A stretch of 64,000 nt of DNA from Nonomuraea candida (GTDB lineage: Bacteria; Actinomycetota; Actinomycetes; Streptosporangiales; Streptosporangiaceae), in the NCBI RefSeq assembly GCF_000725485.1, contig NZ_JOAG01000030.1:157309-221308 (forward strand), given 5' to 3'. Positions 25,688 through 32,960 of this stretch are shown here, one piece after another. The translations under genes were made by a program, and so were the position numbers. Under the pieces are notes generated by a model. The model had not been told where the DNA came from and searched no databases. It was given only the letters and a program-made list of their open reading frames with translations. Within the stretch, counting starts at the first letter, position 1. Each line of letters opens with the position of its first letter.

Positions 25688-27688
25688 CTATGCGGGGGCG
25701 GCTTCCGGCGTGTTCTGACCAGGTGGAACCAGCCCTTCGAAGAGCAATGGCGCCAGCTCTTTGATCTCGGTCACGCTCAGGCCCGTCTCACAACAGGCGT
25801 CGAACGCTCTGCGGGCGCCTCCGTCGATCCGGAGGACGCGGCCGCTCACCCTGTTGATGACGAGTTCGCTGCCGGCCCGGTCTGGGTGCGTGACCCGGCT
25901 CACCAGGTCACGCACCTTGATCGCCGGTGGCAGGCCGCCCATGTCACGCACCATCCGGCACCGCTCGACCAGTTCCGCCGGAGTCATGTGCGACAGGACA
26001 CACAGCAGCAGTTCACGGGGGACCCAACCCGCTCCGACATAGCCAGGAACAGTTGAGGACGCGTCCTGTAGCCTCCTCATCCACTCCAGGGCGCGAACCG
26101 CGTCCACTCCGCTCGACACCTCGTAGTCGTAGTAGACGTCGACATCGCCCATGCCGGTCGGCTTGATCCGCACGCCGAAGTCCTCGAGGTGGTGGAAGAT
26201 GGGCGCGTTATGCTCCAGCGAGAATGCGCCGGCGCCGAAGGAACTGATGATGTCCGAGTTCTCCATGACGAACCTGAACGTCTCCTCGGCGTCCTCCTCC
26301 GTCTCCCCCGGAAAGCCGAAGAAAAGGAAACAGTGCATCCATATCCCGGACTCGGTGGCATCCCTGAGATTGCGCAGCATGACTTCTCGGCGGGTATTCT
26401 TCCGCATCAGGGACAGCACTCGCTCGGAAGCCGACTCCAGCCCCACGTAAAGCGATCGGAAGCCGATCCGGTGTGCGTTCTCGAAGTCGGCGCGCCGGAA
26501 GAAGTCCTCAAACTTCATGAGTCCGGTGAAGCACCATCCGGTCTCCGCGTGCGACGGCAGGTTCTCACCGAGACAGCGTGCGATCTTCGGCGGTATCGCC
26601 TCGTCGTTGAAGGCGAAGTTGCGCACCCCGTACCTGTCGGCGAGGGTCTCGATGGCGCGTTGCACGTCTGCCACCGCGTACCCGGCGTATTTCTCTCCGT
26701 AGACCATGCCGTGATGGCAGAACTCGCAGCGGCCCCAGTAGCACCCGCGCGAGGACAACAGCGGCAGCGTCGTCTCCGCCGAGAGGTAACGACCCAGCGG
26801 CATGTCATCGAAGTCGGGAACGGGGAGCTCCGACGGCCGTAGTGGCGGGCATGGCGGCGACGCCACTATCTGCCGTTCCTCCCGGTAGACGATCCCGGGT
26901 ACGGCTTCGGTCAGCGGATCCCCGGCGCGCAGGTTCGCCAGCATCCGCTCGGCCGGCTTCTCTCCCTCGTTGCGGACGATGACGTCGAAGAATCGCCCGA
27001 ACCAGTGCGGCTGGAGGGCGCCACGCTCGAAGATGCGCGAGAAAATGGTCCCGCCGACCATGACGGGCGCATCCGACACCTGCTTGATGGCCGATCCGAT
27101 CAGCAGCGTGAAGTAAAGCTGCTCTTGCCCGATGCAGGACATTCCGATCGATCCGGGAGCGGGTGCGAGGATTTCTTCCGCCACCAGGCGCCGCACGAAC
27201 TCCCCGATCACGGGATGTGGTTCGGCGACGCGGCGCTCCAGCTCCGAGGAGCTCAGGTTTCCCGACCTCAACCGGAACTCGTACGGGGACACCGTGAATT
27301 CTCCGCACACCCGCGACACTGCGTCCAGGTAGGTGGCCAGCGACTTGACCCCGATGTAATGGGCCTCGAAGTACGCGTCCTTGTCCGGCCGGCGGTCGTC
27401 ATTCGCGGACTGTCTGAGCCGGGCCAGGTCACCGCGAAACTCATGAACCCTTTCGAAGATCGCCCCGAAGGCGGTCCGGGCGTCACGTGACAGATCGCCA
27501 CCGGCGGCAACCTGCTCCAGCAGGAGCTTCGCGCACTCGTCGGACAGCAGCCACTCGTAGAACAGGACATTGCCATCGACCGAATCGACAGAGAATCCGG
27601 CCCGCTTGAGCCAGGCGGAGAGTGAAGGAAGTGAAAGGGCCGGCTGGAATGCGCTCCACTGCGGTGGGAAGACAAGCAGGATTTCCAT
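25688..27688 (-). CDS. B12-binding-type radical SAM protein, candidate RiPP maturase
   Basis: The 666-residue protein starts MEILLVFPPQWSAFQPALSL. Residues 1-300 resemble the N-terminal cobalamin-binding region of class B radical SAM enzymes (PSLSAWLKRAGFSVDSVDGN, APVMVGGTIFSR). The radical SAM cluster is GCYWGRCEFC (Cys 316, 321, 324), then FAFNDEAIPP, GFRSLYVGLESAS and FFGFPGETEEDAEE. Such proteins methylate or otherwise modify unactivated carbons. The Cx4Cx2C spacing is like that of RiPP maturases rather than the common Cx3Cx2C. It is 81 bp downstream of the poly-Asn peptide gene on the same strand. Codon use looks less GC-biased than that of the neighbours. Confidence 0.85.
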   Translation of the reverse strand: MEILLVFPPQWSAFQPALSLPSLSAWLKRAGFSVDSVDGNVLFYEWLLSDECAKLLLEQVAAGGDLSRDARTAFGAIFERVHEFRGDLARLRQSANDDRRPDKDAYFEAHYIGVKSLATYLDAVSRVCGEFTVSPYEFRLRSGNLSSSELERRVAEPHPVIGEFVRRLVAEEILAPAPGSIGMSCIGQEQLYFTLLIGSAIKQVSDAPVMVGGTIFSRIFERGALQPHWFGRFFDVIVRNEGEKPAERMLANLRAGDPLTEAVPGIVYREERQIVASPPCPPLRPSELPVPDFDDMPLGRYLSAETTLPLLSSRGCYWGRCEFCHHGMVYGEKYAGYAVADVQRAIETLADRYGVRNFAFNDEAIPPKIARCLGENLPSHAETGWCFTGLMKFEDFFRRADFENAHRIGFRSLYVGLESASERVLSLMRKNTRREVMLRNLRDATESGIWMHCFLFFGFPGETEEDAEETFRFVMENSDIISSFGAGAFSLEHNAPIFHHLEDFGVRIKPTGMGDVDVYYDYEVSSGVDAVRALEWMRRLQDASSTVPGYVGAGWVPRELLLCVLSHMTPAELVERCRMVRDMGGLPPAIKVRDLVSRVTHPDRAGSELVINRVSGRVLRIDGGARRAFDACCETGLSVTEIKELAPLLFEGLVPPGQNTPEAAPA

Positions 27689-27769
27689 TGCTCCGTCGCA
27701 AGAAGTGAATAGAGATGCCGTCCGTCCGGAGACTTCCAAACGGAGGCAGGGCGTCCGGGCCGGCAGACG

Positions 27770-27937
27770 TCACACTTCTATCGGCGGCGACGGCTGGTTG
27801 TTGTTGTTATTATTGTTGTTGTCATCGGACAGGAGAGTGTCCTCTCTTGCGCCGAGGATCTCGACAATTTCCTCCGGGCTTGCCGCTTTCATCATCTCGG
27901 CGATCTGGCGGTTGATCCGCGCCGCGGCGTCTGTCAT
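27770..27937 (-). CDS. Putative RiPP precursor with an eight-Asn core
   Basis: The 55-residue peptide starts MTDAAARINRQIAEMMKAAS with GGGAGG 7 bases upstream. Residues 1-38 form an acidic helical leader (SPEEIVEILGAREDTLLSDD); the C-terminus is eight consecutive Asn followed by QPSPPIEV. Asn codons (27797-27820) mix AAC and AAT, so the run is not a pure triplet microsatellite. It lies directly upstream of the radical SAM gene on the same strand. I do not recognise the leader family; the precursor role is inferred from size, layout and partner. Confidence 0.65.
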   Translation of the reverse strand: MTDAAARINRQIAEMMKAASPEEIVEILGAREDTLLSDDNNNNNNNNQPSPPIEV

Positions 27938-28317
27938 TTCGTTCCCTCCCGCGTCGGTCGCGGTCGATCTCCATGGGATTTCGACTCCATCCACCGGCTA
28001 TTGTGGATCGAGTCGGGTATGGCCACACGCCCCGCAGGTCTTCGGTTCGGTAAAACCTCGCTCTCGCCACGTAACGACCTGGTCATTCTGGCGATCAGCC
28101 GGCGGCCGGTTCATGACGGCACCCGTTTCACGCACCGCGGGACGGGTACGCAGGGTGATCGAGCCGGGTGCGCCAGAGGTGGCCGAGCCACCATCGCGGA
28201 CGGATATCCACGCTCACGAACGCCGGCGAAACGGAGCACCTCTGTCTCCGGTGTTCGCGGGCTCGTATCGTTCCAGCTCGCATGACGATTCGCGTGCGAT
28301 GACGTGGGGGAACCGAC
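27938..28317. other. Divergent promoter region of the RiPP-like locus
   Basis: About 380 bp separating the two divergent peptide-first transcription units. No convincing gene is present, and no clear operator was identified. It is richer in A/T than the flanking sequence. Confidence 0.5.
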
Positions 28318-28563
28318 GTGACCGACAGGGAAGACGATTCCGTTTCCAGGCCCCTTCCTCCTTATGGGCCGGCAATCCACGACGCGATTGCCAGTAACGA
28401 TCTGCAGCAGATGAAGGCGGTCGCCGAGGGGGCGAGAAAAGCCCTGTACCAGGTGGATTTCGGACCCGTCCCGGCGGAACGGTACGGCGAGGTGAAGGAG
28501 GCGCTGGAGGCCCTGGACGCGGCGATCATCCGGTTGGACAGGACGGGCGGTACAGATGGGTGA
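28318..28563 (+). CDS. DUF1843 / YX10GDL-type peptide, candidate precursor
   Basis: The 81-residue product starts at GTG 28318 with GGGGGAAC upstream. LPPYGPAIHDAIASNDLQQM gives the Y-X10-GDL pattern (Tyr16, X10, then Asn27-Asp28-Leu29), with Asn in place of Gly. KAVAEGARKALYQ follows, as in DUF1843 proteins, which occur next to radical SAM/SPASM maturases. The ORF overlaps the maturase start by 8 bp, so the two are translationally coupled. Whether it is cleaved to a product or acts as a scaffold is unknown. Confidence 0.75.
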   Translation: MTDREDDSVSRPLPPYGPAIHDAIASNDLQQMKAVAEGARKALYQVDFGPVPAERYGEVKEALEALDAAIIRLDRTGGTDG

Positions 28564-30058
28564 CGCGGGCGGCCGGGCGCGACCCGCCAGGCCCAACCGC
28601 TATCTGAGCGGGCCCGACGTTCGCGGCCACCAGCTCGTGCACGCAGTCTGGGAGCTGACCTTGGCCTGCAACCTGAAATGCAGGCACTGCGGGTCACGCG
28701 CGGGCAGCGTGCGCCCGGAGGAGATGACGACCCAGGAGTGCCTCGGCGTCGTCCGGCAGCTCCACGAGCTCGGCGCCCGCGAGGTCACCTTGATCGGTGG
28801 CGAGGCATACCTGCGCAAGGACTGGGTGGAGATCGTCAGGTCCATCTCCGACGCCGGGATGGAGTGCACGCTGCAGACCGGGGCCTGGCAGCTCACCGGC
28901 ACGCGCATCGCCCAGGCCGCGGACGCCGGGCTGGTGGCCTGTGGTGTCTCCATCGACGGACTGGCGCCTCTGCACGACCACCTGCGGGGCCGGCCCGGCT
29001 CGTTCGACGCCGCCATCGACGCGCTCGGCAGGCTCCGCGAGCACGGGATCAGAACGAGTGTCAACACCCAGATCACCGCCGCCGTCATCCCTCAGTTGCG
29101 CGACCTGTTCCGAGAGTTCCTCGCGACCGGGGTGCGCAACTGGCAGGTCCAGCTCACGGTCGCGATGGGCAGGGCCGCCGACAACCATGACCTCCTGATG
29201 CAGCCGTACCAGATGAACGAACTGATGCCGCTGCTGGCCGAACTCCATGCCGCGGGCGTGGCCAAAGGGCTGCTTCTCCAACCAGGCAACAACATCGGGT
29301 ACTTCGGGCCCTATGAGGCGCAGTTGCGCGGCAGTGGCACCGCGAGCATGCACTGGGCAGGGTGCTTCGCCGGCCGCAACGTTCTGGGCATCGAGGCCGA
29401 CGGGACGATCAAGGGCTGCCCGTCGTTGCCGACCGTGACCTACGCGGGTGGCAACGTCCGCGACTCCAGCATCGCGGAGATCTGGGCGTCCGCGTCCCAG
29501 CTGTCGTTCGCCCGGAAGAGCCGCGGCAAGGAGATGTGGGGGTTCTGCGCGAGCTGCTACTACGCGGACGTCTGTGAGGGCGGCTGCACGTGGACGTCAC
29601 ATTCTCTGCTGGGGCGGCCGGGAAACAATCCGTACTGTCACTACCGGGCGTCCGAGCTGAAGAAGCAAGGCAAGCGCGAGCGGGTGGTCCGCCGGCTTCC
29701 CGCGCCGGGGACCTCGTTCGATCATGGCCGATTCGAGATCGTGGTGGAGCCCGACCCGGACACCGCTGGGGAGCATCGGGCGGCGGGAGCATCTCCACAG
29801 GAACGCTCCCGGCCAGGGCCCCCGCCGGCGCCGGGCGACGCCGGCTCGCACCTGCCGTCCCTCGTCCTGTGCCGCGCGTGCGACTGCCATGTGTTCGCGG
29901 GCACGGATTTCTGCCCGCACTGCGGGGCGGACGTCCCGGCGTCCCAGCGAGAGTACGAAAGCGCGCTGGCCGATGCCCGCCACGCTGCGAGCCGGCTCGC
30001 GCGGGCCATCGGGAGCCTCGGACCGGAGCTGCCTGCGACGACAACACCACGCGCGTAG
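28556..30058 (+). CDS. Radical SAM/SPASM peptide maturase with C-terminal zinc ribbon
   Basis: The 500-residue enzyme has the radical SAM motif CNLKCRHC (Cys 38, 42, 45) and GGEAYLRKDW (SAM-binding GGE). A SPASM domain has WAGCFAG, IKGCPSL and CASCYYADVCEGGC for auxiliary Fe-S clusters. A Pro-rich linker (about residues 400-435) leads to an extra zinc-ribbon-like CRACDCH..DFCPHCG (about 440-465) and a helix. The overlap with the YX10NDL peptide gene identifies that peptide as the likely substrate. Related systems are YX10GDL-associated maturases; the product is unknown. Confidence 0.87.
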   Translation: MGDAGGRARPARPNRYLSGPDVRGHQLVHAVWELTLACNLKCRHCGSRAGSVRPEEMTTQECLGVVRQLHELGAREVTLIGGEAYLRKDWVEIVRSISDAGMECTLQTGAWQLTGTRIAQAADAGLVACGVSIDGLAPLHDHLRGRPGSFDAAIDALGRLREHGIRTSVNTQITAAVIPQLRDLFREFLATGVRNWQVQLTVAMGRAADNHDLLMQPYQMNELMPLLAELHAAGVAKGLLLQPGNNIGYFGPYEAQLRGSGTASMHWAGCFAGRNVLGIEADGTIKGCPSLPTVTYAGGNVRDSSIAEIWASASQLSFARKSRGKEMWGFCASCYYADVCEGGCTWTSHSLLGRPGNNPYCHYRASELKKQGKRERVVRRLPAPGTSFDHGRFEIVVEPDPDTAGEHRAAGASPQERSRPGPPPAPGDAGSHLPSLVLCRACDCHVFAGTDFCPHCGADVPASQREYESALADARHAASRLARAIGSLGPELPATTTPRA

Positions 30059-30220
30059 AACCGTGCCGTGTTGATCGACCAGCCGGCCGAGCAGCGGAGC
30101 GGCGCCGGTTCCCTCCATCTGGCCACTGCGGGTCAGGGCTGCCGGGCTGTACGACCACGGTCGCAGAGTGGTCGTGGGAGGTCATACCGGGGTCGCGCAC
30201 GACTTTCCGTATGAGGGCCG

Positions 30221-31675
30221 ATGTCCGGCCGGGGTCACTCCGGCACCGTGATCGCCATGACTGTGACCGTGTTCTTCGGCCTGTCCCCGGCAGAGCTCCT
30301 GGCCTTGGCGGCCGCCGTGGTGCTGGTGCCGGCCCGCTGGCTGCCGCCCGGCGCGCGCCGGCCCTCGACGTGGGCGGGTGCGGCAGCCCTCGCGGTGTCC
30401 GCGACCGTGCTGGCCGTGCTCGGGATCCGCTGGCAGCTCATCCCCGTCCTCGCGGGCGGGGCCATCGCGCTGGCGTTCGCCGTTCCCTCCCTGCTGAGGC
30501 GGCCCGCACGGCGGGCCCGGTGGTGGCTGGCCCTGCCGGGGTCGGCGGCATGTCTGGCTCTGGTTCTCGCCGGCGCGGCGGCGGCGTGGGCGCTGCCCCG
30601 GCCCGTGTTCCCCGAGCCGTCGGGCGCACACGCCGTCGGCACGACCGTCGTGCAGTGGACCGACCCCGAGCGAGCGGAAACCGCCACGGCCCGGGCCGAT
30701 GACCGGCGGACGGTCGTCGTCCAGCTCTGGTATCCCGGGCAGCGCGATCCCGCCGCCCGGCGGGCGTGGTACCTGGGTCGTACGGCGCGGGAGGCACGGC
30801 TCGTCGCCCGCGGCCAGGCCGGCTACCTCGGCCTTCCGGGCTTCGTTCTCGACGAGGCGGCACACGCCCGCACACGCTCAGTGCCCGATGCCCCGGTGGC
30901 CTCGGGAGGCGGCCGGTTCCCCGTGGTCCTGTTCTCGCCCGGGCTCGGAGGCGTGCGGACCCAGAACACCGCCTGGGCCGAGGAGCTGGCCAGCCGCGGC
31001 TACGTCGTGGCGGCCCTCGACCACCCGTACGACTCGGCCGTCGTCACCCTTGCCGACGGCCGGACGATCCGCACCCGGGTCGCGTCCACCGGCGACCAGG
31101 CCGAGGACGACAGGCGCGCGGCCGGGTGGACCGCGGTCAGGGCCGCCGACCTCGGCTTCGTCCTCACCCAGCTCGGCCGCCTGGACCGCGGTGAGATCCC
31201 GGGCCTGCTGGCCGGGCGGCTGGACCTCCGCCGGGCCGCGGCGACCGGCCACTCCCTCGGCGGCGCCGCCGCCCTGCAGGCCGCCCGCCAGGACCCCCGG
31301 TTCGCAGCCGTCATCGACATCGACGGCTTCCCGCGAGACCCCGCGCCGCGGCCGTTCGGCCAGCCCGTGCTCGCGCTCACCCACGACGTGCGGCCGGGCG
31401 AGGAGCCGGACTATCTCTCTCGCCTCACGCGGGTGCTCCAGCTCAGCACGGCGACGAGCTACCGGCTCACCGTCCCCGGCTCGGCACATCTCACCTTCAC
31501 CGACGCTCCGCTCTTCCTGCCGCCGCTGCCCGCGCTCGTCGGCTCCCTCGGCCGGACCGCCGGGCCACGTATCACCGCGGCGGCCACCGTCGCCTTCCTC
31601 GACGCCGCGCTCCGCGGCGGATCCGGCGACCTGGCCGCGACCCTGTCCCGGTACGGCCACCTCACGGTCCTGTAG
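30221..31675 (+). CDS. Membrane-anchored alpha/beta hydrolase (PAF-acetylhydrolase-like)
   Basis: The 484-residue protein has three or four N-terminal membrane helices (residues about 15-135). A hydrolase domain follows, with VVQLWYPGQRDP, FPVVLFSPGLGGVRTQ (oxyanion), the nucleophile elbow ATGHSLGGAAAL, an acidic DIDGFPRD and the candidate His in VPGSAHLTFTD. The pattern matches the PAF acetylhydrolase/esterase family. It would act on lipids or esters near the membrane. GAGGG lies upstream of the ATG at 30221; the ATG at 30257 is an alternative. Confidence 0.82.
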   Translation: MSGRGHSGTVIAMTVTVFFGLSPAELLALAAAVVLVPARWLPPGARRPSTWAGAAALAVSATVLAVLGIRWQLIPVLAGGAIALAFAVPSLLRRPARRARWWLALPGSAACLALVLAGAAAAWALPRPVFPEPSGAHAVGTTVVQWTDPERAETATARADDRRTVVVQLWYPGQRDPAARRAWYLGRTAREARLVARGQAGYLGLPGFVLDEAAHARTRSVPDAPVASGGGRFPVVLFSPGLGGVRTQNTAWAEELASRGYVVAALDHPYDSAVVTLADGRTIRTRVASTGDQAEDDRRAAGWTAVRAADLGFVLTQLGRLDRGEIPGLLAGRLDLRRAAATGHSLGGAAALQAARQDPRFAAVIDIDGFPRDPAPRPFGQPVLALTHDVRPGEEPDYLSRLTRVLQLSTATSYRLTVPGSAHLTFTDAPLFLPPLPALVGSLGRTAGPRITAAATVAFLDAALRGGSGDLAATLSRYGHLTVL

Positions 31676-31691
31676 GCAGCCGCTCCGGGCC

Positions 31692-31810
31692 GTCACTCCA
31701 GGCCGATCAGTGCCCGTCACCCCAGGACGCTCCGGACCGTCACTCCAGGCCGGTCAGTACCCGTCACTCCAGGCCGATCAGTGCCCGTCACTCCAGGCCG
31801 ATCAGTTCGC
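31692..31810 (-). repeat. 24-bp direct repeat, five copies, spanning the beta-propeller stop codon
   Basis: On the plus strand the unit begins GTCACTCCAGGCCGATCAG and continues TGCCC. Copies start at 31692, 31716 (23 bp, diverged), 31739, 31763 and 31787. The last encodes the C-terminal residues ELIGLE and the TGA of the leftward gene; the other four lie downstream as untranslated copies. Confidence 0.93.
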
Positions 31811-32960
31811 CGGGCAGCGGGACGATGAGCTCGCCCTCGGCGCCGACGGCGAGCGGCCCCGTGATGGGCCGGCCCGGTTGCCACCCGCCGCGGATTCCGT
31901 CCTTGTCGAGGAAGAGCACGTAGCACTCGGCCCGCAGGTCGTAGCCCGGCTGCCCGTGATACCGCGACCAGCGCTCCAGCGGCGGGCCGCCCGCCACGGC
32001 CACCAGCCCGCCGGCGCCGGCCGCCATGGCGTGCGGGGCGCCGGGAACGAGGTGGCGCTGGACGGTGGCGCCGGAGCCCAGGTCCGCGACCGTCACCGTG
32101 GGCCGCGGCTCGCCATGGGCGGCGGTCTCCGGCCAGCCGGGCAGGACGAGCAGCTCCCGCCCGTTCTCCCGGTCGTGGAGGGGGACCACCGGCGCTCCCG
32201 GCCGCAGGTGCGCGGGCACCGCGCCGACGTCCCCCCGCCGGGGGTCGATCACCAGGTAGCCCATCACGTCGTCGGCCCTGACGGGCACCAGCACGCCGCC
32301 GCCGGGCAGCCCCACGAGGACCCCGTCCACCTCGCCCGGCTCCCCCGGCGGATCCGCCACGCCGGGCGCCGCGCGAAAGGCGTGCCGGCCGGCGCTCCAC
32401 CGCGCGCCGCCGTCCCCGCCGAAGGCCCGCACGACCTCGCCCTCGACGACGATCACCTCGTCGCGCAGCACGAGCGGCGGGTACGGCAGGGCGTCCAGCT
32501 CGACCTCCCAGCGCGTCCCGCCGGCCGGCTCGGCCGCGCGCAGCACGATCCCGCCCTCCTTCCCGGCCAGGAACGCCAGCAGCCCGTTGGCCAGCAGCAC
32601 GGGATCGGACAGGACCGTCGCGCCGATCGTGGTGACGACGGACCCGGTCAGCTGGTCGCGGACGGCCAGGCCGCCGGCGTCCGCCACGGCCAGCAGGCCG
32701 TCGCCGAGCAGGAGGCAGCTCCGTGGCGCGAGGACGTCGGCCGACCACCTGATCGCCGGCCCGTCCAGCGCGAGGAGGCGGCGGGGGGAGGTGACGAAGC
32801 ACAGGCCGTTCGCCGCGACCGCGAGCCCGGTGACGTGACGGTGAGGGAGGGCGGCCCGCCAGCGCACCCGTCCCCGTCCCGAGAGCGGGACGGGAGAGGT
32901 GCGGTCGTTGGCGCCGTTGCCCAGCGGCGCGGGCCACGCCCCGCCGTCGAGGCCCGTCAC
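31788..32960 (-). CDS. PQQ-like beta-propeller protein
   Basis: The 390-residue product starts at a GTG that overlaps the stop of the 1820-aa gene (GTGA). It consists of repeating beta blades such as RVRWRAALPHRHVTGLAVAA, RLLALDGPAIRWSADVL, GTRWEVELDALPYPPLVL and GGARWSAGRHAF, the pattern of PQQ/quinoprotein-like propellers. No signal peptide or catalytic motif is visible. Tight coupling to the effector-like gene suggests a partner role (chaperone, adaptor or immunity); this is inference only. Confidence 0.75.
   Translation of the reverse strand: MTGLDGGAWPAPLGNGANDRTSPVPLSGRGRVRWRAALPHRHVTGLAVAANGLCFVTSPRRLLALDGPAIRWSADVLAPRSCLLLGDGLLAVADAGGLAVRDQLTGSVVTTIGATVLSDPVLLANGLLAFLAGKEGGIVLRAAEPAGGTRWEVELDALPYPPLVLRDEVIVVEGEVVRAFGGDGGARWSAGRHAFRAAPGVADPPGEPGEVDGVLVGLPGGGVLVPVRADDVMGYLVIDPRRGDVGAVPAHLRPGAPVVPLHDRENGRELLVLPGWPETAAHGEPRPTVTVADLGSGATVQRHLVPGAPHAMAAGAGGLVAVAGGPPLERWSRYHGQPGYDLRAECYVLFLDKDGIRGGWQPGRPITGPLAVGAEGELIVPLPGELIGLE

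Noticed and set aside
27797..27820. Poly-Asn run as a simple triplet microsatellite
   Set aside because: Codons alternate AAC and AAT and the ORF has a good ribosome-binding site and partner gene; slippage alone is less likely, though not excluded.
28001..28285. Extra peptide gene between the two RiPP-like units
   Set aside because: The open frame has no ribosome-binding site, poor codon bias and a basic, featureless translation.
31692..31810. CRISPR array
   Set aside because: The 24-bp units are contiguous with no unique spacers, and the last unit is coding sequence.
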